64,000 bases of DNA from Paragonimus westermani (GCA_008508345.1 QNGE01003908.1:1-64000); one strand, 5' to 3'. Counted from the stretch's first letter, positions 10,731 to 23,621 are shown. A program made the numbers and translations. Notes: a model not told the origin generated them from the sequence alone.

Positions 10731-13700
10731 TGAGTGCTTTTCAATATAAGACTTTGATATGAAGCTGTGAAATTCCATCGCGTATACATAGGGTCGGAAT
10801 AAAAACCACAGAGGCGTTATCCCACGCTTCATAACGTAAGTTGAACCGCGCATCTGCAGATATGACGTTTGTTGGACAGAATAGCTGTCTGCAAGTGGGC
10901 TACGCTGGTAACTAATTCTTGTCACTTTCCATTAGGAGGGACGCCTGTTAGAATAAGCTGTACAAATGAAGTCACCACAATCGTTCATATCAGAATCTTC
11001 TCACACTAATATTGTACGTGTCTAATGACACAATCCCGTAAACCTGGCGGTCATCACATCTGTACATTGTCTTTCCGACGTTCTGCAAAACTGCGTGGAA
11101 TTTACATGTTTTGCTTTTGCCGTATTTGATAAATTTGGTTACAATCTTGCATCCCTTGATCATTGTGATGGTCATTGTCGTCTATGCACAAGGGTCCGCG
11201 TTGCCTTAATCTTGTGCTGCGTCCTGATTGGTCGCGCCTTTATCGTCCAACTTCTCATTCGACCACACGGTTAGGAATGACGACACCGCATTTGACTAGC
11301 GTGTAATGCGCACCTTTTCGGAGACGCGTGTGCTCTCTGCCGTGGTTAATGCCAGTATGACAATGTCGATTGGACTTGAACTCATCATCGATCGGCCACA
11401 GCAATTGTGCCGTATGAGAATTGTTTTCGAATGCTTACAGGACAGCATTCGTTTTGATAAAAACGCGTGAACAGTCAAGTGTCAGTTTGCGTTGTCACAC
11501 AGGGGACAAAATTAGCGTCACTATATCAATTAACAAGACCCGCACAACCACTGTCTTTACGTCCTCAACAAATTTCAGGACTGGTAATTTCTAAATGGTG
11601 TTTTATGTTCCAATTTGTTTTCCACATTTAACCGTTAAGCAAACTTCCACTTTGGACGGATGGCATATCTATCCTGACCAAAAAAAGTTTTTGAGAAGAT
11701 AAATGCTGTTTTCATTCATTCCGGTGTTCCACTCATTCACAACCTTATTGAATTCAACCTCTAAAGTTTTCGCTGACGTTCGCCAGTATGGGGAACAATC
11801 ATCTCGGACGCTCTTTAGCGCGATGTAAAGGCTGGCAAGTTTTCATATCACCGGGCATATCCACGTTCTAGTGGAAGATCGCGGTTTTTTATTTACACTG
11901 ACCACACACAATCGGTAAATGCATTTTTAGTCCCGTTGACTGGATAATCTCCTCGAGGAATTCTTCGCTTGGATAATGCAGTGTGCACCGGCTGAAGTGT
12001 GATAAGTAGTCTCTGTTGGCGTCACGCACTTCATTTTTCGTAGACGGCCATTTCGGCAATCAAGTTGTGTTCACAAAAATCCACATACCCACATTCCCTG
12101 TGTAAAATTTGTTCACGAATCCACGCGGTCCAGTGCGAAAACTCGACAGCGGATTATGAAGAAGCATTACAAGAGACTCTTGCTTGTCCAAATTACTAAT
12201 CAGAAGATCAAGATCATAAGGTCGAGATGGCATTTCTAGCGGATGTATACAAACTTTGTTAAGACAAGAGAATTTTGAAGTCCAGCAGCCTTTATTAGGC
12301 GAAAAGTATTGCATATCACTCCTTCATGATAGTGTACATGGAGCTGTAGGAAACAGGCGTCGCCACTGGTTGTAACGGCATACTTATCAAACCCGTCATC
12401 TGGACAGGGGAACATGTGAAGCGCTAACAACGACCATCTGGTACGTTCTACTTAAGTGAGCATTTCTGTACTGTTCGTGTGACCGTAACAAGCAGTCATC
12501 AATGATAGACGTTGATAAAATTAATAACACACCTGACTGCGTACACACAATAAAAGCGAAGAATTCGTTGTAATCGATCGCGCACCATATTAACTTCCAG
12601 GTCGCTATGCTAACCTAGTCTGTTTGTCCATTATACTTTAATTGCCAAAAAGATGGTGTCCGCCAGATCACGGCATTTGTTTACTTTGCAGTTGACCAAC
12701 GGAACTTCATTCAAAACTCTCACCAGCTTTGTTTTAACGATTGGTTGATTAGACCAAACTAGTTACTAATGCGTAGCACATTGGTTTGACGGCTCAGATT
12801 GACCATCGATTCGGTGGATTTGTGGCCATGGTAGACTCAGCGTCTGAACAAACACAATACCGTGTTAAGCAGTCTGATTCCGATAACCTCGGCGGTACAA
12901 TGCTCTCATTCTGATGGTTTTTGATGGGTTACCTGGCGACAGATACGCCACTTAGAAGGCTTGAACAACGTTCACGTGGTGCCCGCTTCAAAACAAGTGA
13001 GGGAGGATGGCATTTTTAGTCGACCAAGTAACCCCGTGCTTTAGCCGCCTCACTGTAACATATGTGGTTCACCAAGTGATCCGACGGCTTGACTTTCGCG
13101 GCGTAGTTCCCTGTCTAAATGATTAAGTTTGTTCAAATGTGTACGTGACACTGAATACCCGATTTTCAGCGACGATGATACAGGAGGGCCTACTCAAAAT
13201 CCTGTTCATCACTGACGTTTAGATTATGGCTGTAAAAGATAAGAACTGAGGTCTGAGTGCAAACAAAAGTACGCTCCAGTTTATCAGTGAGCAGTTGTAT
13301 GTATGCTATGGTCGCCCACCAACTGATCTTAATGCTAATCAGTGTTGAGCAAGCAGAATTGGGGGAGTGTGCGACTTGTCATTCGCACATGAGTAAAAAC
13401 ATTTTACATGTTCATCTTGTGTTATAAGCTGACAGGTGCAAAGCAGTCGGTAATATTTTACTGAGCCAAAGAATCACCAACTGATTTTACACCTATCTGT
13501 TGGACTAGCTTGTGAGTATAGAACGCTGCATTACGGCAAATTAACCTACCAGAACACGTACAGCAGTCCAGACCTAAATGTTCGAGTAAGCCACAATACT
13601 TCACATTTCCAAGGGTAATTCTTTTCACCAGGATGATATTTTTGCAAACGGACAAATGACTGAAGCAATTTTAAAGTAACCCGATCACCTCGAACAATCA

Positions 13701-13967
13701 CAGTCTTCCTGCGAGTGTAAACATCAGTTTTCTCCTGGTGAAGACGTTGACATAAATACGCACTTGCGTAATGATTGGATCAGCGTGTACAACTGCTCTG
13801 ATTGGTCTGTTAAGCTCAGGGCACACTGATCGCTGATTGGTGGAAAGATGACGGCATCAAAAAAGAAATGGTTTGAAACCATGTTCATAATCATAATCCG
13901 TCCCAATGTACCCGTGATGACTAGTCTGAATTCAATTTGCAATAGGCGGCAAGCACTTACTCCGTAA
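10731..13967. other. No recognisable gene
   Basis: This stretch may include the unrecognisable 3' end of gypsy element A. Beyond that I see only short frames (largest 124 residues on the minus strand at 13724-14098, overlapping the receptor start). None has a domain I know. No promoter for the receptor gene could be identified. Confidence 0.35.
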
Positions 13968-15194
13968 ATGCCGTGCGTTACGAACACCAGTAAACCGACC
14001 AATGAAGAAATTATGGTGGGTCGGTTTCGTGGATATTTCACTCCAGCTATTGCTTCGTTTGGAATTATTGGAAATATTTTGGTTATTCTGACATTCACCC
14101 AAATGCAACGGAGGCATTACTCCAGATTCAATATTTATGTTCTATGCATTGCTTACAGCCAAACAGTAGATCTGATAATCAATGCGTTATTAGATGATTT
14201 CCTCGGACGTGGATTACACTGGATCAGTGATTGTACAATACGCATCAAATTGGACACTTGGTCTTCGTTCAGTTGTAAGTTTTTCAGCTACGTTCCGAAA
14301 ACAACTAGCTTCCTATCCAACGGTCTTCTAGTTGTGTTCAGTATCGACCGACTGCTTACGGCAATCAATCCAATCAAATTTCGCGGTGATCAGTTTTTAT
14401 ATCCGGCCAAATGGTGCATGTTCATTATGTTACTACTGAGCTTAACTCTGTTCATTCCACAGCTAATTCACTACGACTTGGTATTTGAGGGAAGCAATGA
14501 CTTCTTGATTAGCAAAACTCTGTGTAACTTTGTTGATTCCTTGAAGTGGCCAGTACAATTCGTCTTATGGATTGCTATTGTCGGAACACACACACTACCG
14601 GCTATGTTCATAACCGGTTGCAACGTGTTCATACTCATTAAACTGAGAGGCATATCACAGAGACGATACCGACTCGGAGTGACAAAACAACATTCGGTTG
14701 GAGAAATGCGACGAATAATGGGACATTTGAGTTTGACCACAATTTTTCTGTTCCTCACTATACCGCTGGTTGTGGTTATCATTCTCCGACAGCAATCGGA
14801 CAGACAAAACTATCGACTATACCATCCGGCCTATGCGAAACAGGTGGAAGATTTGTCTCGATTGTTCAGTTCGTTTGACGCAGTTTCCTATTCCACGCAA
14901 TTCCCAATCTTTCTGGCGTTCTTGCCCAATTTTCGACAAACTCTCGTTCGTATTTGGTGCAATAATCGTCTCTTGCGTGATACTTCATGTGCCCAATCTT
15001 GTCTTCGCTCTACTACTGTTGAAGGTAGCGCCAGACCGACTAGCACGAGACGAGGATCATTTCTTATGACAAGATTCATGAAGGTCATGGCCACAGGGAC
15101 GACTCGCAACAATACAAGTACTCCTAGACTGCCCTGTAACCAACGCCCAGTTTATCTGCTGCAACTTCCATATGACTATGATCAAGGTTTGTGA
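13968..15194 (+). CDS. Divergent rhodopsin-like (class A) GPCR, flatworm orphan type
   Basis: This 408-residue intronless frame encodes a plasma-membrane seven-helix receptor that should couple an extracellular ligand, unknown here, to G proteins. Seen directly: a short N-terminus with an N-glycosylation site (Asn6); TM1 about 25-44 with G-N (Asn36); TM2 about 53-75 with Asp68; TM3 about 104-128 ending in I-D-R-L instead of DRY; TM4 with Trp149; TM5 with Pro211; TM6 about 254-273; TM7 about 300-321. Cys103 and Cys186 could form the usual TM3-loop 2 disulfide. TM6 lacks the F-x3-W-x-P motif, and TM7 lacks N-P-x2-Y, having S-Y-S-T-Q-F-P-I-F. A TAA lies directly before the ATG in frame, which fixes the start unless there is an upstream exon. 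The tail is Ser/Thr/Arg rich. The last codons adjoin AAG|GTTTGT, so a 3' exon is possible. The features suggest a lineage-specific flatworm orphan receptor; the ligand cannot be inferred. Confidence 0.9.
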   Translation: MPCVTNTSKPTNEEIMVGRFRGYFTPAIASFGIIGNILVILTFTQMQRRHYSRFNIYVLCIAYSQTVDLIINALLDDFLGRGLHWISDCTIRIKLDTWSSFSCKFFSYVPKTTSFLSNGLLVVFSIDRLLTAINPIKFRGDQFLYPAKWCMFIMLLLSLTLFIPQLIHYDLVFEGSNDFLISKTLCNFVDSLKWPVQFVLWIAIVGTHTLPAMFITGCNVFILIKLRGISQRRYRLGVTKQHSVGEMRRIMGHLSLTTIFLFLTIPLVVVIILRQQSDRQNYRLYHPAYAKQVEDLSRLFSSFDAVSYSTQFPIFLAFLPNFRQTLVRIWCNNRLLRDTSCAQSCLRSTTVEGSARPTSTRRGSFLMTRFMKVMATGTTRNNTSTPRLPCNQRPVYLLQLPYDYDQGL

Positions 15195-15599
15195 ACTACT
15201 GTTCACTATTGTTCTTTTATTTCTGTATTTTTGAAAATACTTCCAACAGGTTTTTATGAAAATGTTTGTTTAAATGAATCGATGCTATTCGTACAGGATT
15301 TCTTCCTGTTTTATAATATATCGAGTTAACTTAAACAAGTGCACTGTAATTTTCTCGGTAGGATATGAGGTTTGGATTTTGTCAAAAATAATCCTGATAG
15401 TCTATTGCATATAGCAAGTTAGACTTTGAATAGAGACTCGTTGCTGTTGTGCAATCAGATTATTGTGATTGTACATAAACAAGCAGGTACATGCCGTATT
15501 TAAAACGAAGTTCACTTCAGTGTAGTCAATCAATCTTTAGCTTAGTGATATGTTTAGTGGCGCTGATAAATGGAAGGGAAACGACTTAGTAAATCAGGC

Positions 15600-15605
15600 A
15601 ATAAA
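15600..15605 (+). promoter_or_regulatory. Candidate poly(A) signal of the receptor gene
   Basis: AATAAA lies about 400 nt after the receptor stop codon. Use of this signal is an inference; a closer canonical hexamer was not seen. Confidence 0.3.
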
Positions 15606-18600
15606 CGCAAAGTAGCAATTACGTTCTTTTTTGTAGAATTAAATAAGGAAGTATATGAATGCTCACTTTGTTGCGTGATTTCTGAAATATGAAGCGTTAA
15701 AATCAGTAAGGGAAAAATTTGTTTGATCGCTTGGTTCCATTCATGATAGTCACTGTGAACACCGACACATCTTCCAGTTGGATCGAGTTATCGATCCATG
15801 GATGAGAAGCTGTCATAAGCTTACATAAGATTAATTATCAAACATTTTGGTGCTTCCATGTTACAACGAGAAATGATTGAAGGTTACCCCAGTAGGATTA
15901 TTGTTCACCATGTTGGACTCATGCACTTTCGTGGTACTTTTGGTTAATACAAGAACCTCCATAACTGTGTCTGTGTTTACCTCCCCCCTGTTCGGATGAA
16001 TGCATCTCAGGACTACAGCTCGACTTCCGTCAAAATCCAAGTTTGTTTCAGATAAATATAAGTTCTGATAACTTTTTGAGACAAGTTAGGAATTCTGACC
16101 CCTTGAACAGTTGTGATACTGTAACTCAGTGGTGTGCAAAACCAACCGCGCTGGCAGCCAACTGCTATTGCATTACGAATTATTTGTGCTCGAATGAGTA
16201 CGTCCAACATACATGTCATTATGTCAACAAAATTAGCATGTATCATCAGGTAATGCTCAGAAACTTAATTCAAATTGATATTTTTTTACAGCTAGACAAG
16301 AATATTTGAGAAATACCGATGTAGGTATCTGATATTCTTCAGTAAGGTAGAAACGTCTGAGGGGCCAAGCTGGATTAAGGCGACGCATACTTATCGGACA
16401 CCCGTAGTCACTATGGAAGAAAGTCACACTAATTAGTTCAAGCATCTGAGATTAGCAACTGAAAAATGAAACACACCAAAAGTAATCAGACGGACTTTGA
16501 GGCCGATCCAGGGGGTTTCATCATAAATGATTCAGTAAAGCCAAAAATATTGATTGTCCCTGAGATGCGAACTCGGACATAAAATTCGGATGCCATTGGA
16601 CGGGCCTCCTAAGGGGTTTCGGGCACTCCACATCAGGTCCCCCAGCGCTGTCACCTTGAAGTTTTGACTACCACGGTCTAAAACCAATGGCACCGGATTG
16701 CTGATATACGTTTTAGCGTATGAACTGGAACGTTATGCTGGGAACTGTCATGCACAGATGAGCGTAAATGGACAGAGGAAATACGACATTTCCATGGCAG
16801 ATTGTGGGAACAGGCAATTTTTTCTCCAAACAACAGACTGCCTTCACGAACGACGTAGATTTACAAATCACCAAGTGTTCGAAAAATAGCACTTGTCCCT
16901 CAGAATCTGAAGCAAGTCATGGTGTGTTTTTTACGGTCATTGCATCAGTTGTGCGCTCTGACTTGAGGTTTTATAGCTATGCCCCCAAATCACTAAGCTT
17001 CGCTGGAGGTGTCTCGAGGTTGTGGCCGTTTTAATTACTCGTGTCTTTCCACTTCCTGTCAACATGTCTTGTCTGAACATTTTGTCCGTGTTGAGGGCAA
17101 CTTGCTACATCATCGACGTTGGTGTGGACAGTTCGATCAAAAATGTTGTCCAGATTCAGACACGTCGTAATTTGGAAACCTTTGTTGTCCTGAAAAATGC
17201 TGCACGCAAACTGTATCGGACTAAATATCATCCTAAAACCAGGTCACAATGGTGGAACGCGGGGAAGAGAACAATGTACCATTATTGTGACAACAGAACA
17301 GTGTTGAACAGGTTTCTATTTAGAGAGTTTATGGCCAAAATGTGGAGGAGACCACTGGCCAGTTTAATGCAAAGCAGAGAAGAAAGTTTGTTATAACAAG
17401 CAGCGTTCATCACCTGCACATCAGCGGTTAGTCGCGCAAATCATGAACGCAATTCATTGAAGTCCGTAGGAACCCTTAGGATACGCAAAATAAAAGAATT
17501 CCCGTGGACTCATTTGGTGACTCCGATCCATCGCGACCGACTCATCGTCTCCTGATTGTTTGATTTAAGGTCGCACGCATAGTACATAATGTGTTGCTCC
17601 AACATCTCGTTGAAAAAAAACGTAATCAAATGCTGCCACATGTTCCAGCGATGATGCAACATTTGTAAATGATCACACGATTAGTGATTCTACCTGTAAC
17701 GTTTCCACCGATAAAGAAAGCCATGATAATGCGTAAGCGAGTCAACGGACACTCACTCAGAGATTGATTTTTGTACGCTGCAAGACACAATTGTAACCGA
17801 TTGATAGAATAAGACACGTGATGTTTGTGCAACATTTTCTTTATGCAGGAGAATTCTCTAATTTCATGCACTCCTAGGTTAGAGCGTAGTGTTTCTCAAG
17901 TGTTTAGAATATAGTCATTACAAGATGTAATCATCCGTCCGTTGTATGCTGTTTCTATTTTCATCTGGATTTACTGGGACAATAATCGGCAGATAGTTAA
18001 CTGCTTTCTCCGAAATCCATTTCAACCTGTTTGGTTTTTATAGCTATGTCACCGTCGGTGACTGGTCAGCATATTGAGTTCCGTATCAGTAACCTTTCTA
18101 TTGTGCATTCAATAGAGCCACACAGCTCTCATCGTTGTTCAGTGTGACAAGCTACGTACCTGAATAAGTCTTATGACAGAAGCAACAGATTTTCCATGTT
18201 CTGTCTAACTATAGTACACTTTATAAAATTCAGTTGAGACGTACCAGTAAAAAAACGAATCCTTATGTTCGCTTTCCCACTACTACGGACTGACCTTTTG
18301 ATTTGAACAAACTATTGCGATCACCGAAAGGAGCTGCTCGAATCGCGCTATTATTTACCCGAATCGTCTATGGATTTCCTCCACATAGTCTCCCTGACTA
18401 CCTTCCAAATAATGCAGTGGTATAGTACTCGGATAGGAAGGACACGAAATCGCCAAGAACAAAGTTAGTGAATAGCCTAGGTAAATACTAGCTTATATCA
18501 CTAGGCCATCAGCGACAAAAAAAATGAACGAATTCAACAGAAAATTCACTAGGTTCAAGCAAATTACGGTAATCATAGAATCTGTTTCACAGCAATTGCT

Positions 18601-21600
18601 CACAGGCGTTCAAGATGACCACCACCATAGTTCCAGTTATCAGTATAATGGAAGCAAAGATATTGCGGAGTTACTGTTGAGTGCTGAAGCGCGATCGGAG
18701 CTGCGACGAAGTTCGTAATGTGACGGAGCTAGAAATTTCGGTGAAAGACCCGTGAAGCATCGTCTACCGACTGCGTAACAGAGAGAAGAGCGGACCGATG
18801 TGTACAAATTCGGTATTGTATTGCAAGGTCACTTCAACCAACTAGAACAACATGCAAGGGTGGTACAAACACGTTGCTGCACAAAAGTGAAGCATCGTTA
18901 GTTGAAAAACATATATAAGTCTCTACAGATTAGTTCAGCCCCCTTCAGTTCAATTGAGATGAGTGTGACCATATTATCCTATCAAAATTTCCCAAGTGGA
19001 TATGGACATAATTCCACTGTTTCATCAAGACCGTTTGTTGCACCTTCCTAAAAATAGGTGAGTGATCAGAGCGTGCAGTCTGCGACGACTACGCATTCGT
19101 CATTCAATCACGAATTTGCGCGCACCGAGAACTGAAAGGTGAAAAGCCGAATCACGTTAAACCTTCCAGCATTTGCTGCATTGCAGCAAAATGATTACAA
19201 GCGGAATGTGACCAGTTAAGGCTGCTCTTTTCAAGGTAGTGAACGAGTGATAAGGATTCGAAATCAAGAGTTCTCTAACAGCGAAACATTACTAAAGGAG
19301 TTGTTCTACTCAGGTTCAGAAACAGGCTGCAAAAGCCTATAGAAGGAAGAATATATTGGTACAAATAATGTTATATGACTGCTGACTGTAGTAGATGTCG
19401 AAAAGTCGGTAAACAATGGTTTTCTGATCAACTTCTGAGGAAAAACTACGGTTCATATTACAACTACGACACTCGGATTCACAGTTCTAAATGCACACAT
19501 TCTAAAGTAGAATCTTCAATACCCTGCTCGTATTCACGCTTGGCAATGGTCACTTTGAATAAGCATCGATCAAACGTCTCACTGCTTAACTGATGAACGT
19601 TGGTTTGGAGTAGTTCGGTGAAGTTATTGTCAGTGTATAGATCTGGGTTTATTACACAGTTATGGATCAGATGGTAGTGCACCAGAACGATATATGAAAA
19701 TGGCTGACCAACAGATTCACTTGGTTCAGCCTGAGGTCAGTGGCAAGAAAGCTGCATTCGATCCTACACTACTCTTCAACCCGGGGAACTCGCAAAACTT
19801 CAATCTCTAAAAGTGCTCCTTGTATGGATTGTCAACGAACGTACTCGCGCAGAAATTTCGTGTCCCATAGAAGTATTTCTTAGAAGGCAAGATTTCTTCA
19901 TGGGGGTTCTTTCTCGCATGGAATGATGATTTATTACTGAAATCCACATTCCACAAAAACTTTGGGGCTAAAAGTGTGTTTAATTCCTATATTATCAGGT
20001 TGGGCTTGAAAATCTGGCGTATTTCACATCCCGGATAGATACTCAATAAGCCTGAGTTATCTGATTCGTGTAGCCTTGAGGGTAGGATACCGCTTATTCC
20101 AAGGAAATAATGGTCATGCAGGTGATAGCTTAGTCATTCTGCATGGACATGTAACCGGAATTTACTACCTTCACTCAATCCACGTGGTAAGATGCTTAGG
20201 AAGCAGCGCAATCACTCTTTCATTCAGGACATTTATAAACCAGGCTTGACCAACAGTGAATTTATGTCCAAACTTTCAGGTGAAACACACTCATTGTACG
20301 TTTGCTAGCTTACTCTTCTGATTGACTCACAAATGGGAACTTGGTGACAAGAATCAGAATCCAAAGCATTTCTAGAGCAATCTAGCTGAAAGGTTTGTCA
20401 ACAAGATTCACCCAAAAACAGGCCCCCTGCCGAGTCACGTTAGCGAACGACTCAACCACAGCGTTTTCAGCACTGTCATGCTTGTCTGCAGAAACAGTAT
20501 CGCCTGGAATTTGAGAGATTTCTCAGTGTTTAAAAAGAGACAAACGGTAAAGAACCAACAGAGATCGGTGATTGAAAGTTTCCGTAGAAATTATGAAAAC
20601 CAACTTTTGGCGAACAGAACTGTTTCCGGTAAATCCTCATCTTCGACTGGTACAGGTGTATATCAAATTAATTAACACTATAGAAATTTACTGATCAAGA
20701 AAAGTGCGAGAGTGAGGCGATTACGCAAAGCAAACGACTTCATTGTGTTTATACTCAAAGAGAGGTAGGACTCAAAAAGTCGGTTTTCGTTGGGGTGGGC
20801 AGGAGGGACGGGATGAAATGGTCGCGTGGGCTGGATGTAAGTGTTTGGCTATGGCAATCTCAGGGTGGAAGTGGACTGTTTTTTAACACACAAATCCGGG
20901 TAGCGTAATCGGATTGTGGCCACCTCAGTTATAGACAAGATATACCACTTCATCTTTCGTGTCGTGGTGCCGGGGCACGTTAGACGATGTGAATAGCCCG
21001 CTCCGTTTCTGTTTGTCCGTCTCTTAACGAGGTTGCTTGGGTCTTCTATTGAGAGTTCCTGATAAGTTCATTCCTTTTTTCAATAGTGAACCGGTTAATG
21101 AATGACTGTAAAATGCTGTCTGTTGTTAAATTGTCTCGACTATGTTGTAGACCCCAATAATCGAAATATCGTCAGGCACACAGCGACCGCTGCTTGCAAG
21201 TAGGGCAAACGGTTTTGAACACAGATCAACACAGAGTAGGCCATCATAAAGTATGCCGAGTTTACACAGCATATAGCATACGACTTTATAGAAATGAACC
21301 GTACAAAATGCACTGCATATAATCCACTGTACTTAGCACTAGAAATTTCCTAAATTTTCCTCATGTGAATCGGTGAGTATCTGGGTAATTTACAGCATCT
21401 TCCTACTCACACGCTCCTTGGAAAGAGCTATGATGGGTAATTATGAGGTACAGAACTGTCTAGATAAGTGAAATTGTACCTCACTCGGCTATCAAGAAAG
21501 AACGAATGCAACACAAGAGTTACAGAGTTGAGACACGTTACGATAATCAGGAAACCGGACTCACATCAATTGTTCATCGGTATTCAGATTGATTATCAAT

Positions 21601-21731
21601 GTTTGAGTAGTATGAATCCTGTAAAACTACACTTAGGTTGCCGAAGCGATATCAAAGCTGTGACGATGTTCTTAGTACGATAGAGTTGAAAACAACTGGT
21701 GAACGACCAGTGCAGTGTCAATATGCGTTTT
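15606..21731. other. No recognisable gene
   Basis: Short frames only. The longest is 124 residues at 17022-17396, listed separately. No tRNA-like boxes or obvious terminal repeats were noticed. Confidence 0.35.
17022..17396 (+). other. Unrecognised open frame, 124 codons
   Basis: The frame starts MAVLITRVFPLP and ends SREESLL before TAA. Its second half is rich in Arg, Lys and Trp. I recognise no domain and see no signal peptide. A frame of this length is possible by chance in 64 kb, although it is longer than most unexplained frames here. It could be part of an old repeat. Not annotated as a gene. Confidence 0.12.
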
Positions 21732-22225
21732 GAACAAAGCAGATAGAACATGAAAACTGGTAGATGCAAGCATTTCGTATTGACTCATCAGTACCAAACT
21801 TACAATAACACGGGTGGGCTTTTTTTAACAACAATCGATTTGAGGGGTGGAAAATCAATAAGCGAGTGAGGATAAGACATCAAGTCCAGGGAAGGGTCAG
21901 GTTCACGAGCAGTTGTTTCTGAACACAGAGAGCTGGTTCGAGTCGATTAATTGCAACTGCTTCAACGAACCGTAAGGATCTCGGATTGGAATGGCGCAAC
22001 AGGAGTCTGAATGCACAAGATGGATCGGTAGCATGACCGGTGGTCAAGACGTGTCTAGCGACTGAGGAAACAGACTGTTTATGCGTTTCAGAAACATTAC
22101 CATTCTCCGGTAACACGGACTTCTGTACCCATTTAGGTAAATGTTCCTTCATTCTGGAGATCAAGCATCTCTCGGTTCTGTCTATGTAACTTTCTCCGCA
22201 GTTACATACAAATTGGTATACACAT
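21732..22225 (-). mobile_element. Penelope-like element (PLE) 3' fragment, copy 1
   Basis: The minus strand carries the end of the GIY-YIG endonuclease frame (21880-22164: MKEHLPKWVQKS, then ARHVLTTGHATDPS, FVEAVAINR, and the final LTLPWT). A 3' non-coding tail follows with a hammerhead ribozyme and a terminus at TTTGTTC. It is 5' truncated near 22225. Copies 2 and 3 share the same 3' terminus (GAACAAA on the plus strand). The reverse transcriptase is absent, so the copy is dead. Confidence 0.85.
21759..21795 (-). ncRNA. Hammerhead ribozyme in PLE copy 1
   Basis: On the minus strand: stem I GGUA (21795-21792), core CUGAUGA (21791-21785), a weak stem II GUCAAUAC with only two possible base pairs (21784-21777), GAA (21776-21774), stem III AUGC-UU-GCAU (21773-21764), the cleavage-site C (21763), and stem I return UACC (21762-21759). 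Stem I can extend by at least two more pairs. The core is complete for a type I hammerhead with very short helices, as known for PLE 3' regions. The short stem II makes activity as a monomer uncertain. Confidence 0.75.
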
Positions 22226-23032
22226 ATTTTGTATTGTGTTACATGACTATTTCACTCAGTTTGAACAATGCGTGAAAGTGCTGCAAGATCATTGCAATGC
22301 TTTTAGTCATTACAGTTGGGAAATACTGTACAGAATGATTGCTTCCCGCTTATGCATGTGCTGGACAGGGCAATCTGACTGACGCGTTCTCAGGATTGTC
22401 ATTGGCTCCGATGGGCCTCGAGTTGGATCTAAATGGCCTCCCGCAGTATAACGTTTTCAGAGTTGCTGTGTGAGTCTAACAGTATTACTGAAAGGGCTTC
22501 GGAGTAGAGGAATCCATGATACGGTTATTCATCGAAAATTTAATGAAACCGGAAATACTGGGACTGACGCACATTTATTCACTTACCAAAGGCATGGAAG
22601 ATAGAAAAAGACGAAACTGTTTCCCTGGGCTTAACTTGGGGGATTCGATGTGTCATTGCACGCATGGTTTTAACTATTGTTACTATTGTCTTCCGCGTGA
22701 TGACACTTAACTTGCTACCAATTCTGTCCCCGCTGTCCTACACACCATGAGCATGCCTAAAACTTTGGTATCCAAGGCTTTTGTGTTGTTTACCGAATTA
22801 TGTTTACGTTTGTTAAGAATGCTAGGCCAATTGAAATTCGATCGAAATGGTTGAACGGATGTAGGTGACTGCAGGGTCCTCTGCAGAAAGTCTGCAGAAA
22901 ATGATCAGTGTGACGATCGCCCTACGGGTCACGCTTTCACATGTGACGGGGTGAACAACAGTGCCGAACTGGTGGTCTGTATTGCCAGTCAGACTCCTAG
23001 GAATTGAAACGATCAGTTTCCTTGAGAAGTTT
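22226..23032. other. No recognisable gene
   Basis: This stretch between two PLE fragments contains a 64-codon frame at 22516-22710 with no recognisable domain. Nothing else stands out. Confidence 0.35.
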
Positions 23033-23059
23033 GAACAAAACAGTTAGAATACGAAATTT

Positions 23060-23096
23060 AGTAGATGCAGTCATTTCGTATCGACTCATCAGCACC
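23060..23096 (-). ncRNA. Hammerhead ribozyme in PLE copy 2
   Basis: On the minus strand: core CUGAUGA (23092-23086), stem II GUCGAUAC (23085-23078, two pairs), GAA, stem III AUG-ACUG-CAU (23074-23065), C (23064) as the cleavage site, and stem I GGUG with UACU. Stem I extends to seven pairs, including two G-U, using flanking U-rich and A-rich sequence. It differs at several positions from copies 1 and 3 but keeps the core. Stem II is very weak. Confidence 0.72.
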
Positions 23097-23246
23097 AAAA
23101 ATTACGTTAACATGGATGGGACTTTTTACAACAAACAGCTGGAGGGATGGATAATCAATAAGCGGGTTAGGATACGTCATTAAGTTTAGGGAAGGGTCAA
23201 GTTCACGAACATTTGTTTATGAACACAGAGAGCTGGTCTGAGTCGA

Positions 23247-23621
23247 TTAATTGCAACTGCTCCAGCAAACCTTAAGCATCTTGGGACAGAATGACATAAC
23301 ATAAGATGGATCAGTAGCGTGACCAGTGGTCAGGACGTGTTTAGCGACTACGGAAACTGGCTGTTCATGCGTTTCAGCGGCATTGCCATTCTCCGGTGAC
23401 ACAGACTTCTGTATCCATTTAGGTAAATTTCTGTTCGTTCTGGAGCTCAAGCTTCTCTCGGTTCTGCCCACGTAGCTTTCTCCGCAGCTACATTCAAATT
23501 GGAAAACAGTGTGAAGTGGCACTGATAGGCTGATCTCATTTGGATTACTGATGAGTAGTCGGGGATTTGGTTTATTTTCAAGTTGACCATCACTCACATT
23601 TGATCGCACTACTGATCGCAC
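23247..23621 (-). pseudogene. GIY-YIG endonuclease fragment of PLE copy 2
   Basis: The 124-codon minus-strand frame starts artificially inside the SINE insertion. Its real content is residues CSCGESYVGRTERSLSSR, where Y-V-G is the 'YIG' part of GIY-YIG and the downstream Arg is the conserved one. LPKWIQKS and the H-x4-TGH motif follow. A CxC pair before the YVG is typical of Penelope endonucleases, which nick target DNA. The N-terminal half and the RT are missing. Confidence 0.85.

Noticed and set aside
13724..14098. 124-codon minus-strand frame over the start of the receptor
   Set aside because: It overlaps the receptor frame on the other strand and lacks a recognisable domain; it is most likely a shadow.
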